Source of the DNA: DASYHS01 sp035998295
GTDB taxonomy: Bacteria; Pseudomonadota; Alphaproteobacteria; Azospirillales; Azospirillaceae
Length of the DNA: 64,000 bases
NCBI RefSeq assembly: GCF_035998295.1
Contig: NZ_DASYHS010000047.1
Coordinates: forward strand, 1-64,000
Direction: 5' to 3'
A model generated the notes under the pieces. That model did not search any database and was not told where the DNA came from. It saw nothing but the letters and a program-made list of their open reading frames with translations. Made by a program: the position numbers and the translations under genes. Position 1 is the stretch's first letter. Every line of letters starts with the position of its first letter. Of this stretch, positions 25,676 through 34,557 are shown piece by piece.

Positions 25676-26168
25676 CGTTGCCGGTGCCGTTCGGGCCGGC
25701 CCCGTTCGGGTCGGATGCCGTCCGTGCCCACCGCTTCGAACGAATTTTGCTTTTTGCTCCGTTCGCGGTTCGGCCCCATTGTCAGCTTTTCGTCACGAGT
25801 CTAGAGTTGCTCGTTGCGTGCGCCGCCGCGACGCCGTTCGCAGAACAACAGGCGGCCGTCGGTTGAAACGCAAATCCGGGAACGCTCTAATGGATTGTCC
25901 AGGGAAGAAAAGCGAACTTTTCACCCATCGGATCGTCCCAAATTACATAAAAAGCATTTGATGTATCCTGTGGCGGGCGCGTGCCCGCTACTGGGGAGGG
26001 CAATGTCGTCTCTTCGTCCGGGTTTCCTGGTCTGCGGGAACGTCCGCGGGCCGGCCGGCGAAAATGGGGCGGTCGCTGTTTCGTAGGGGGCTGTGCGGCA
26101 CCGTGGGCGACGGTGCCGTGCCGCCGTGTCCGTGGGATGGGCGCGGCGTGGGCGGGAGCGTATGAGGC
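25676..26168. other. Long leader region before dnaA
   Basis: About 490 bp without a credible gene. It contains AT-richer patches (around 25741-25760 and 25912-25962) that may hold the dnaA promoter, but I cannot pick hexamers with confidence. I looked for the DnaA box TTATCCACA and its complement and found no clear copy, so I do not call an origin. A short GTAGGGGG-type purine run and GC-rich palindromes occur near the gene. Confidence 0.4.
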
Positions 26169-27569
26169 ATGTCGGTGAGCGGTTCGTTGGATCAGCAGTG
26201 GGCGCGCGTTCGCGGTCGCCTTCGCGACGAGGTGGGCGAGACGGCGTTCGGCCGCTGGCTCAAGCCGCTCTGCGTCACCGAGCTGCGCGGCTCGGAGCTG
26301 CGCATCGCGGTCCCGACCCGGTTCATGCGCGACTGGGTGCTGACCCACTACGCCGACCGCATCCGCGCGCTGTGGGTCGGCGAGAACCCGCACGTCCAGT
26401 CCGTCGAGATCATGGTGGCGCCCCAGCGGGTCGAGATCGGCTCCTCGGCCAATGACGACGACGGGTTGCCGCCGGTGCCGGTGCCGGTCGAATCGGACAG
26501 CGATCCCGACCGGGCGACGCCCCTGGCGCTGCCCGAGCGCGACGACCAGTTCGCCCATCTCGACCCGCGCTTCACCTTCGAGAATTTCGTCGTCGGCAAG
26601 CCGAACGAGCTCGCCCACGCGGCGGCGCGGCGGGTCGCCGAGGCGAGCTCCGTCACCTTCAACCCGCTGTTCCTCTATGGCGGGGTCGGCCTCGGCAAGA
26701 CCCACCTGATGCATGCGGTCGCCTGGGCGATCCGCAAGCGCGACCCGAATCGGCGCGTGCTGTACCTCTCGGCCGAGAAGTTCATGTACCAGTTCATCCG
26801 GGCGCTGCGCTTCAAGGACACCATGGCCTTCAAGGAGCAGTTCCGCTCGGTCGACGTGCTGATGATCGACGACGTCCAGTTCATCAGCGGCAAGGACAGC
26901 ACCCAGGAGGAGTTCTTCCACACCTTCAACGCGCTGGTGGACCAGAACCGCCAGGTCGTGATCTCGGCCGACAAGTCGCCCTCGGACCTCGAGGGCATGG
27001 AGGAGCGGCTGCGCTCGCGCCTGGGCTGGGGGCTGGTGGCCGACATCCACCCCACCACCTACGAGCTGCGCCTGGGCATCCTCCAGGCCAAGGCGGAGGG
27101 GATGCGGGCCCAGATGCCGGCGAAGGTGCTGGAGTTCCTGGCCCACAAGATCACCTCCAACGTGCGCGAGCTGGAGGGCGCGCTGAACCGCATCGTCGCC
27201 CATTCCGAGCTGGTGGGCCGGGCGATCACGCTCGAATCGACCCAGGAGGTGCTGCACGACCTGCTGCGCGCCAACGACCGCCGGGTCACGATCGACGAGA
27301 TCCAGAAGCGCGTGGCCGAGCACTACAACATCCGCCTGTCCGACATGAGCTCGGCGCGCCGGGCCCGCGCGGTGGCGCGGCCGCGCCAGGTGGCGATGTA
27401 CCTCGCCAAGCAGCTGACCCAGCGCTCGCTGCCCGAGATCGGGCGCAAGTTCGGCGGGCGCGACCACACGACCGTGATGCACGCGGTGCGCAAGGTCGAG
27501 GAGCTGGTCTCGACCGACGCGAGCTTCTCCGAGGACGTGGAGCTGCTGCGCCGCATGCTGGAGGGTTGA
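26169..27569 (+). CDS. dnaA: Chromosomal replication initiator DnaA
   Basis: A 466-residue initiator. Domain I covers about residues 1-90. A variable acidic/proline linker (around 95-125, with PPVPVPVESDSDPD) is domain II. The AAA+ domain has Walker A YGGVGLGKTHLMHAV near 175 and Walker B VLMIDDVQFISGKDSTQEEF. Domain IV ends with the DnaA box-binding signature KFGGRDHTTVMHAVRKVEEL. It opens the origin and regulates its own transcription. It is followed by dnaN, recF and gyrB in the same direction. Confidence 0.97.
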   Translation: MSVSGSLDQQWARVRGRLRDEVGETAFGRWLKPLCVTELRGSELRIAVPTRFMRDWVLTHYADRIRALWVGENPHVQSVEIMVAPQRVEIGSSANDDDGLPPVPVPVESDSDPDRATPLALPERDDQFAHLDPRFTFENFVVGKPNELAHAAARRVAEASSVTFNPLFLYGGVGLGKTHLMHAVAWAIRKRDPNRRVLYLSAEKFMYQFIRALRFKDTMAFKEQFRSVDVLMIDDVQFISGKDSTQEEFFHTFNALVDQNRQVVISADKSPSDLEGMEERLRSRLGWGLVADIHPTTYELRLGILQAKAEGMRAQMPAKVLEFLAHKITSNVRELEGALNRIVAHSELVGRAITLESTQEVLHDLLRANDRRVTIDEIQKRVAEHYNIRLSDMSSARRARAVARPRQVAMYLAKQLTQRSLPEIGRKFGGRDHTTVMHAVRKVEELVSTDASFSEDVELLRRMLEG

Positions 27570-27708
27570 TCCCGGCGTCGCGGCCGGCGACGACGATTTC
27601 CTTCGAAATAGCGGCGTTTGTGGTATATTCGGCGCCCGTTTCGCCGGGACGGCCTGCCGGCCGCGCGGCGCGACGGGTCCCTGCCAGAACCCCAGCCGCC
27701 CGGACACC

Positions 27709-28836
27709 ATGAAGATCACGATCGAACGCGCAGCGCTCCTCCGGTCTCTCGGACACGTGCAGAGCGTGGTGGAACGGCGGAACACGATACCGATCCTCTC
27801 CAACGTGCTGCTGCGCGCGGGCGACGGGGAGCTGGCGCTGACCGCGACCGACATGGACCTGGAGATCGTCGAGTCGGTCCCGGCGGAGGTGCTGCGGCCG
27901 GGATCGACGACCGCGCCGGCGCATACGCTCTACGACATCGTGCGCAAGCTGCCGGACGGCTCCCAGATCGAGCTGGACTGCGGCGACGGCAACGTGCTGA
28001 CGCTGCGTTCCGGCCGCTCCAACTTCAAGCTGGGCTGCCTGCCGATCGAGGACTTCCCCCAGATGTCCGGCGGGGAGATGGCGCACTGCTTCACGCTGCA
28101 GGCCGGCGACCTGCGCACCCTGGTCGACCGCACGCGCTTCGCGATCTCGACCGAGGAGACGCGCTACTACCTGAACGGCATCTATCTCCATTCCGCGCGC
28201 GGCCAGTCCGGCGAGGCGGACGTGGCGGTGCTGCGCGCGGTCGCGACCGACGGCCACCGCCTGGCCCGGGTCGAGATGCCGCTGCCCGACGGGGCGGAGG
28301 GCATTCCCGGCGTGATCGTGCCGCGCAAGACCGTCGCCGAGATCCGCAAGCTGATCGACGAGGCCGCCGACCGGATCGAGGTCAGCCTGTCGGAGACCAA
28401 GGTCCGGTTCGGCTTCGACAGCATCGTCGTGACCTCGAAGCTGATCGACGGCACCTTCCCGGACTACGAGCGCGTGATCCCGACCGGCAACGACAAGGTC
28501 ATGGAGGTCGCGGCCCGCGTCTTCGCGAGCGCGGTCGACCGCGTCGCGACGATCTCGACCGAGAAGAGCCGGGCGGTGAAGCTGAGCCTCGGCCAAGGCT
28601 CGCTCGTGCTCTCGGCGACCAGCCCGGAAGCCGGCAGCGCCACCGAGGAACTGGAGGTCTCCTATTCCTCTTCGCCCCTCGAAATCGGTTTCAACTCTCG
28701 CTATCTACTGGACATCACGCAGCAGATCGAGGGCGAGGTCGCCCGCTTCACGATGGCCGACGCCGCGTCCCCGACCGTGGTCCGCGACGTCGCCGACGGA
28801 GCTGCCCTCTACGTGCTGATGCCCATGCGGGTCTGA
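27709..28836 (+). CDS. dnaN: DNA polymerase III sliding clamp (beta subunit)
   Basis: A 375-residue three-domain clamp. It starts MKITIERAALLRSLGHVQSV with ERRNTIPILSNVLL, contains VDRTRFAISTEETRYYLNGI and the TDGHRLARVEMPLP block, and ends SPTVVRDVADGAALYVLMPM with the terminal MRV. It encircles DNA and tethers DNA polymerase. Between dnaA and dnaN lie 139 bp, including a TATATT at 27624-27629 that may belong to its own promoter. No alternative start fits better. Confidence 0.97.
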   Translation: MKITIERAALLRSLGHVQSVVERRNTIPILSNVLLRAGDGELALTATDMDLEIVESVPAEVLRPGSTTAPAHTLYDIVRKLPDGSQIELDCGDGNVLTLRSGRSNFKLGCLPIEDFPQMSGGEMAHCFTLQAGDLRTLVDRTRFAISTEETRYYLNGIYLHSARGQSGEADVAVLRAVATDGHRLARVEMPLPDGAEGIPGVIVPRKTVAEIRKLIDEAADRIEVSLSETKVRFGFDSIVVTSKLIDGTFPDYERVIPTGNDKVMEVAARVFASAVDRVATISTEKSRAVKLSLGQGSLVLSATSPEAGSATEELEVSYSSSPLEIGFNSRYLLDITQQIEGEVARFTMADAASPTVVRDVADGAALYVLMPMRV

Positions 28837-28951
28837 GGCCCGCGCCCGACGGCGCGCGCCTCGTCCCGCCCATGACCCCGCCCGGACCGGCATGCCGTCC
28901 GGCGGCGGGGCCGGAGACCGATCGCCGTTGCAAGCGCCCACCGCAGCAAGG

Positions 28952-30181
28952 ATGACCGAGGCCAGGCAGGAGGCCGCCCCCGGGCGGCTCGCCGTGCTGC
29001 GCCTGACCTTGAGCCGCTTCCGCGGCTACGAGGGGCTGCGCATGGAGCTGGACCCGCGGCCGGTCGTCCTCACCGGGCCGAACGGGGCCGGCAAGACCAA
29101 CCTGCTGGAGGCGGTCAGCTTCCTCGCTCCCGGCCGGGGGCTGAGGCGCGCGCGTCTGTCCGAGGTCGAGACGATCGTTGCGACGCCTGCCGGGGAGGCG
29201 GCCGGGGCGCCTGCCGGTGCGGCGGGGGAGGTGGCCGGCTGGGCGGTGGCCGCCCGGGTGGAGACGCCGCTCGGGCCGGTCGACATCGGGACCGGGCGCG
29301 ACGGCGCGTCGGCCGAGGCCGCCGAGCGGCGCCAGGTGCGCATCGACGGGCAGCCGGTGCGCGGCCAGATGGCGCTGGCCGAGCATTTCGCCGTGGTCTG
29401 GCTGACGCCGCAGATGGACCGGCTGTTCGTCGAGGGGACGGGCGGCCGGCGGCGGTTCCTGGACCGGCTGGTCTTCGGCTTCGACCCCGCGCATGCCGGC
29501 CGGCTGAACCGCTACGAGACGGCGCTGCGCGAGCGCGCGCGGCTGCTGCGCGACGCCCGGTCCGGTGCCAGGTCCGGCGGCCGGGCCGAGGATGCGTGGC
29601 TGTCGGCGATCGAGAACGAGATGGCGACCACCGGCGTCGCGGTCGCGGCGGCGCGGCGCGACGTGGTGGCGCGGCTGCAGGCCGCGGCCGACCAGGGCCT
29701 GGGGCCGTTCCCGCAGGCCGAGCTGGCGGTCGCGGGGGCGGTCGAGGACTGGCTGGCCGGCAGCCCGGCGCTGGCGGTGGAGGACGGGCTGCGCGGCCGG
29801 CTGGCCGAGGAGCGGCGGCGCGACGCGCTGACCGGCAGCACCTCGGTCGGGCCGCACCGCAGCGACCTCGTGGTGCGCCACCGCGCCAAGGGCATGCCGG
29901 CGGGGCTGTGCTCGACCGGCGAGCAGAAGGCGCTCCTGGTCTCGATCGTGCTCGCGAACGCGCGGCTGGTCGCGGCGGCGCGCGGGGCGGCACCGGTGAT
30001 GCTGCTCGACGAGGTGGCCGCCCATCTGGACGCCGAGCGCCGCTCGGCCCTGTTCGCGGAGATCCTGGGTCTCGGGGCTCAGGCCTGGATGACCGGCACC
30101 GACGCCGGAGTGTTCGCCGAGCTGGGCGACCGGGTCGGCGCCTTCGGCGTGGAGGACGCGAGCGTGACACCGGCCCGATGA
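28952..30181 (+). CDS. recF: DNA replication and repair protein RecF
   Basis: About 409 residues from the ATG at 28952; an in-frame ATG 60 bp upstream gives a low-complexity extension. Walker A is VVLTGPNGAGKTNLLEAVSF, the SMC-like signature appears in GSTSVGPHRSDLVVRHRAKG, and CSTGEQKALLVSIVLANARL with VMLLDEVAAHLDAERRSALF supplies the signature and Walker B. It loads RecA at gaps. A Gly/Ala-rich insertion near residues 70-90 is longer than usual. It lies between dnaN and gyrB, the classic order. Confidence 0.93.
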   Translation: MTEARQEAAPGRLAVLRLTLSRFRGYEGLRMELDPRPVVLTGPNGAGKTNLLEAVSFLAPGRGLRRARLSEVETIVATPAGEAAGAPAGAAGEVAGWAVAARVETPLGPVDIGTGRDGASAEAAERRQVRIDGQPVRGQMALAEHFAVVWLTPQMDRLFVEGTGGRRRFLDRLVFGFDPAHAGRLNRYETALRERARLLRDARSGARSGGRAEDAWLSAIENEMATTGVAVAAARRDVVARLQAAADQGLGPFPQAELAVAGAVEDWLAGSPALAVEDGLRGRLAEERRRDALTGSTSVGPHRSDLVVRHRAKGMPAGLCSTGEQKALLVSIVLANARLVAAARGAAPVMLLDEVAAHLDAERRSALFAEILGLGAQAWMTGTDAGVFAELGDRVGAFGVEDASVTPAR

Positions 30182-30275
30182 GGCGGCCCGATGAGGCGGC
30201 CCGGGGCCGGCGGCTTGGCCGCGCCCGGACACTGAAATCACCGATTCCCCGAGGTTTTTCTGTTAGTATGGACCG

Positions 30276-32768
30276 ATGGCACAGGAAGCTCTGAACCCCA
30301 CCACCGACGGCCCGATTCCCGGTAATCCCGAGGAGTACGGCGCCCATTCGATCACGGTGCTGCGCGGCCTGGACGCCGTGCGCAAGCGACCGGGCATGTA
30401 TATCGGCGACACCGACGACGGCTCGGGCCTGCACCACATGGTCTACGAGGTGGTGGACAACGCCATCGACGAGGCGCTGGCGGGCTATTGCGACCGGGTC
30501 GAGGTCGTGCTGAACGCCGACGGCTCGGTCACGGTGCGCGACAACGGCCGCGGCATCCCGACCGAGATCCATTCCGAGGAGGGCGTGTCGGCGGCCGAGG
30601 TCGTGATGACGCAGCTCCATGCCGGCGGCAAGTTCAACCAGAACTCCTACAAGGTGTCGGGCGGCCTGCACGGCGTCGGCGTGTCGGTGGTGAACGCGCT
30701 GTCGGACGTGCTGCGGCTGCGGATCTGGCGCCAGGGGCGGCAGTGGGAGATGGAGTTCCGCATGGGCGAGCGGGTCGGCCCGCTGACCGATGTCGGGCCG
30801 GCGCCGGTGGTGGACGGCAAGCCGCGCTCGGGCACGGAGGTGAACTTCCGGCCCTCGCCGACGATCTTCACGAAGACCGAGTTCGACTTCGCGACCCTGG
30901 AGCACCGGCTGCGCGAGCTCGCCTTCCTGAACTCGGGCGTGCTGCTGGTGCTGATCGACGCCCGCGGGGTCGAGCACAAGACGGTGGAGCTGCATTACGA
31001 GGGCGGGCTGCAGGCTTTCGTCGCCTATCTCGACCGCTCCAAGCAGGCGCTGCACAAGACGGTGACGCTGTCGGCGACCCGCACCAGCGAGCTCGGCACC
31101 GACGTCACGGTCGAGGTGGCGCTGGAGTGGACGGACAGCTACCACGAGACGACGCTCTGCTTCACCAACAACATCCCGCAGAAGGACGGCGGCACGCATC
31201 TGGCCGGCTTCCGCGCGGCGCTGACCCGGACCATCAACGGCTACGCCGCCGAGAGCGGCATCGCCAAGCGCGAGAAGGTGCAGCTCGCCGGCGACGACGC
31301 GCGCGAGGGGCTGACCTGCATCGTCTCGGTCAAGGTGCCCGATCCCAAGTTCTCCAGCCAGACCAAGGAGAAGCTGGTCTCCTCGGAGGTGCGGCCGGTG
31401 GTCGAGAGCGTGGTCGCGGAGGCGCTGCAGAACTGGTTCGGGGAGCATCCCAACGACGCGAAGAAGATCGTCGGCAAGGTGGTCGAGGCGGCCGCCGCGC
31501 GCGAGGCGGCGCGCAAGGCGCGCGAGCTGACGCGCCGCAAGGGGGTGCTGGAGGTGTCCTCGCTGCCGGGCAAGCTCGCGGACTGCCAGGAGCGCGACCC
31601 GGCGCTCTCCGAACTGTTCATCGTCGAGGGCGATTCGGCGGGCGGCTCGGCCAAGCAGGGGCGCTCGCGCCAGTACCAGGCGATCCTGCCGCTGCGCGGC
31701 AAGATCCTGAACGTGGAGCGGGCGCGCTTCGACAAGATGCTGTCCTCGGCCGAGATCGGTACCCTGATCGCGGCGCTGGGCACCGGCATCGGGCGCGAGG
31801 AGTTCGATGTCGCCAAGACCCGCTACCACAAGATCATCATCATGACCGACGCGGACGTGGACGGCAGCCACATCCGCACGCTCCTGCTGACCTTCTTCTA
31901 CCGGCAGATGCCGGAGGTGATCGAGAAGGGCTATCTCTACATCGCCCAGCCGCCGCTGTACCGCATCAAGCGCGGCAACCAGAAGGAGCGGTACCTGAAG
32001 GACGACCGCCAGCTCGAGGACTACCTGATCGGCGAGGGCATCGAGGACGTGGTGCTGGCGTCGGAGGACGGCGGCACGGCGTCCGGCGAGGAGCTGAGGG
32101 TTCTGGTCGAGCAGGCGCGCGCCGTGCGCGGCCCGATCGAGACGCTGGCCCGCAAGATCGGCGGCCAGGCCGTGGTCGAGCAGGCGGCGATCGCCAGCGC
32201 TCTCGGCGCCGACCTGCTGGCGGACGAGCTGCGCGCCTCGGGTGCGGCGAGTGCCGTGGCGGCGCGCCTGAACCGGCTGCCGAACGCGGACGGGACCTCG
32301 GGCGGCTGGACCGGCGAGGCGACGCCGGACGCGATCTACCTGTTCCGCACCCGGCGCGGCGTGACCCACCGCTACATGCTCGACACCGACCTGCTGAACA
32401 GCGCCGAGGCGCGGCGCCTGGCGGCCCTGCCCGACGCGTTCCGCACCCGTTTCGGGACCCATGCGAGGCTGCTGCTGAAGGAGAAGGAGCTGCGCCTCGT
32501 GACCGGCCCGACCGCGCTGCTGGAGGCGGTGCTGGAGCACGGCCGCCACGGCGCCTCGATCCAGCGCTACAAGGGCCTGGGCGAGATGAACCCGGACCAG
32601 CTCTGGGAGACGACGCTCGACCCGACCAAGCGCTCGCTCCTCCAGGTGCGCGTCAACCACGCCGACGAAGCCGAGGAGGTGTTCTCCACCCTGATGGGCG
32701 ACGTCGTCGAGCCGCGGCGCGAGTTCATCCAGGACAACGCGCTGAAGGTCGCGAATCTGGACGTGTGA
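30276..32768 (+). CDS. gyrB: DNA gyrase subunit B
   Basis: An 830-residue ATPase subunit of gyrase. VRKRPGMYIGDTDDGSGLHH and VYEVVDNAIDEALAGYC form the ATP-binding part, DNGRGIPTEIH the glycine loop, and GGLHGVGVSVVNALS the lid. The TOPRIM domain has LFIVEGDSAGGSAKQGRSRQ and MTDADVDGSHIRTLLLTFFY, and the C-terminus has YKGLGEMNPDQLWETTLDP. It is slightly longer than the E. coli protein because of an Ala-rich insert around residues 600-670, seen in alphaproteobacteria. An inverted repeat follows the stop. Confidence 0.97.
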   Translation: MAQEALNPTTDGPIPGNPEEYGAHSITVLRGLDAVRKRPGMYIGDTDDGSGLHHMVYEVVDNAIDEALAGYCDRVEVVLNADGSVTVRDNGRGIPTEIHSEEGVSAAEVVMTQLHAGGKFNQNSYKVSGGLHGVGVSVVNALSDVLRLRIWRQGRQWEMEFRMGERVGPLTDVGPAPVVDGKPRSGTEVNFRPSPTIFTKTEFDFATLEHRLRELAFLNSGVLLVLIDARGVEHKTVELHYEGGLQAFVAYLDRSKQALHKTVTLSATRTSELGTDVTVEVALEWTDSYHETTLCFTNNIPQKDGGTHLAGFRAALTRTINGYAAESGIAKREKVQLAGDDAREGLTCIVSVKVPDPKFSSQTKEKLVSSEVRPVVESVVAEALQNWFGEHPNDAKKIVGKVVEAAAAREAARKARELTRRKGVLEVSSLPGKLADCQERDPALSELFIVEGDSAGGSAKQGRSRQYQAILPLRGKILNVERARFDKMLSSAEIGTLIAALGTGIGREEFDVAKTRYHKIIIMTDADVDGSHIRTLLLTFFYRQMPEVIEKGYLYIAQPPLYRIKRGNQKERYLKDDRQLEDYLIGEGIEDVVLASEDGGTASGEELRVLVEQARAVRGPIETLARKIGGQAVVEQAAIASALGADLLADELRASGAASAVAARLNRLPNADGTSGGWTGEATPDAIYLFRTRRGVTHRYMLDTDLLNSAEARRLAALPDAFRTRFGTHARLLLKEKELRLVTGPTALLEAVLEHGRHGASIQRYKGLGEMNPDQLWETTLDPTKRSLLQVRVNHADEAEEVFSTLMGDVVEPRREFIQDNALKVANLDV

Positions 32769-32812
32769 GGGTGTGAACGGACCCACAATCTACGAATCTT
32801 GACGCATGGAAC

Positions 32813-32840
32813 GCGAACGGGCCCGGTCGGGCCCGTTCGC
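32813..32840 (+). terminator. Inverted repeat after gyrB
   Basis: GCGAACGGGCCC at 32813-32824 pairs perfectly with GGGCCCGTTCGC at 32829-32840 around a GGTC loop, a 12-bp stem about 45 bp after the gyrB stop. The downstream sequence (ATGTTCC) lacks a T-run, so termination is likely but not textbook. Confidence 0.6.
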
Positions 32841-33136
32841 ATGTTCCGATGGCCGCATTCCCGGAATTCGAGGTTCTTGCGTCCGCGGGGCGCCATGGCG
32901 AACGCACGACCGATGTCGTTGCGATGCAGCTCGAACGACCGCGGTCCGGCGCAGTCCAATGACGGATTCGGGCCGCGGACCCGTCGCCCAAAAAATATGG
33001 GTCGGTTGTCGGGAGGCGCGCCACTCGTTCGTCCTCGGGATACGAAGCAGCGAATTCGCCACCGCTGCAACCATGGCTGCGTTGGTCGCCGTCGCTGTCC
33101 TGACGTCGTCGGCCCGAGCCTAGCGAGGAGACAGAC
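32841..33136. other. Intergenic stretch between gyrB and the VOC gene
   Basis: No gene with a plausible start and composition. Near the right end GCGAGGAGACAGAC gives the ribosome-binding site for the VOC gene. An AT-rich CCCAAAAAATATGGG at about 32988-33002 may mark a promoter region, but I cannot assign hexamers. Confidence 0.35.
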
Positions 33137-33634
33137 ATGACCGAACTCGTGAGCTGCCTGTGGTTCGACCACGGCGAAGCACGCAAGGCGGCGGAGTTCT
33201 ACGCCGCCACCTTTCCCGACAGCCATGTCGGCCGGGTGAACGCGGCCGCGGCCGATTATCCCGGCGGCCGGGAAGGCAACGAGCTGACCGTCGAGTTCAC
33301 CGTGCTCGGCCAGTCGTTCCTGGGCCTGAACGGCGGCCCTAATTTCAAGGCGAACGAATCCGTCAGCTTCATGGTGCTGACTGAAGACCAGGAAGAAACC
33401 GACCGCTATTGGAATGCCATTGTCGGAAACGGCGGCAGCGAAAGCGCCTGCGGCTGGTGCAGGGACCGCTGGGGCTTCTCTTGGCAGATCACGCCGAAGC
33501 GGCTGATGGATCTGACGACCGATCCCGACCGCGAGAAGGCCAGGCGTGCGATGGAGGTGATGATGACCATGACGAAGATCGATATCGCGGCGCTGGAAGC
33601 GGCGGTAGCAGGCCGACCCGGCCGAGGGAAATGA
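33137..33634 (+). CDS. VOC-superfamily (PhnB-like) protein
   Basis: A 165-residue protein. It begins TELVSCLWFDHGEARKAAEF with YAATFPDSHVGRV, then VEFTVLGQSFLGLNGGPNFK, SVSFMVLTEDQEETDRYWNA, and CGWCRDRWGFSWQITPKRLM. This is the PhnB-like (3-demethylubiquinone methyltransferase-related by old annotation) branch of the vicinal-oxygen-chelate fold. Members are common and mostly of unknown function, some acting as binding or resistance proteins. GAGGAG precedes the ATG. Its stop overlaps the next gene's start as ATGA, so the two are translated together. Confidence 0.85.
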   Translation: MTELVSCLWFDHGEARKAAEFYAATFPDSHVGRVNAAAADYPGGREGNELTVEFTVLGQSFLGLNGGPNFKANESVSFMVLTEDQEETDRYWNAIVGNGGSESACGWCRDRWGFSWQITPKRLMDLTTDPDREKARRAMEVMMTMTKIDIAALEAAVAGRPGRGK

Positions 33635-34080
33635 CCATGCCCAACACCGTCAAACTGCACCGGGTCTTCGCCACCAGGCCTGAAAAGGTCTACCGCGCCT
33701 TTCTGGAACCTGACGCGGTTGCGAGCTGGCTTCCGCCCTTCGGTTTCACCTGTACGGTCCATGAGCTCGAGGCGAAGGAAGGCGGCAAGCACAGAATGTC
33801 CTTCCGGAACTTCACGACCGGGCAAATCCATTCCTTCGGCGGCACCTATCTGAAACTCGTGCCCGGCGAGACGCTCGTCTACAGCGATGTATTCGATGAT
33901 CCGAACCTTCCGGGCGAGATGAAGGTGACCGTCACGCTGACGGCCGTTTCGGTCGGAACGGAGATGACGGTGGTTCAGGAGAACGTGCCCGATCTGATCC
34001 CCGTCGAGGCCTGTTATCTCGGCTGGCAGGAGTCGCTGCGCAAGCTCGCTAAACTCGTCGAGCCCGAAATACGCAATTAA
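33631..34080 (+). CDS. SRPBCC-family (AHSA1-like) protein
   Basis: A 149-residue protein overlapping the VOC gene by 4 bp; a second ATG at 33637 is possible. The pattern VKLHRVFATRPEKVYRAFLE, then WLPPFGFTCTVHELEAKEGG, FGGTYLKLVPGETLVYSDVF and the C-terminal CYLGWQESLRKLAKLVEPEI is the AHSA1/START-like fold. It forms a ligand-binding cavity. Such proteins often sit beside VOC-domain genes, but the ligand is unknown. The next gene is convergent. Confidence 0.86.
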   Translation: MTMPNTVKLHRVFATRPEKVYRAFLEPDAVASWLPPFGFTCTVHELEAKEGGKHRMSFRNFTTGQIHSFGGTYLKLVPGETLVYSDVFDDPNLPGEMKVTVTLTAVSVGTEMTVVQENVPDLIPVEACYLGWQESLRKLAKLVEPEIRN

Positions 34081-34107
34081 CCGTCGGCCCACTCTCATCC
34101 GACTGTG

Positions 34108-34515
34108 TCAGGCGTGTAGAGACAGGCCCTTGGTGGCCTTGTCCACGGCTTTCCTGGCGCCGCGCAGCGCCAGGCCCACGAGGTCGAGGTCGGTCGGGTC
34201 CTCGGCCGCGAAAGCCGCCCGGTTGGCGGCGTCGTGGCCGGTGGAGAACATCGCCGCCACGTACGGGACGACCGCGAGGCCGCGTGCCAACGCCTCGCCG
34301 TGAGCCGCCTGGAGGCCGGCCTTGTCCGCGGCGAACACCAGCACGGGCTGGCCCAGCATGCGGCCGTAGACCCGGCCGCCCTGGTCGACATAGGGCTCGC
34401 CGAGCGCCTCGGGCGCAGCGGCCGCCACCCCGGTGGCGAGGAACGCCGCGACGTTGAGCTTCTGCCAGACCGGGAGGCCGGAGCGGATGATCAGGGCTAC
34501 CTTGGTGCCGAACAT
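34108..34515 (-). CDS. DUF2000-family protein
   Basis: A 135-residue protein. MFGTKVALIIRSGLPVWQKL and NVAAFLATGVAAAAPEALGE start the family, with LGQPVLVFAADKAGLQAAH in the middle and a final helix with DLVGLALRGARKAVDKATKG. DUF2000 proteins resemble peptidyl-tRNA hydrolase 2 in fold, but their activity is not established to my knowledge. GGAGA precedes the ATG. It follows an AraC-family gene by 42 bp in the same direction, a pairing seen elsewhere, so the regulator probably governs it. Confidence 0.76.
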   Translation of the reverse strand: MFGTKVALIIRSGLPVWQKLNVAAFLATGVAAAAPEALGEPYVDQGGRVYGRMLGQPVLVFAADKAGLQAAHGEALARGLAVVPYVAAMFSTGHDAANRAAFAAEDPTDLDLVGLALRGARKAVDKATKGLSLHA

Positions 34516-34557
34516 GGTGCGGTCTCCTTCCGCGCCATGTTGGCCGAGGACGGAGGC

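Noticed and set aside
25676..26168. Replication origin next to dnaA
   Set aside because: No convincing DnaA boxes or 13-mer AT repeats found by eye.
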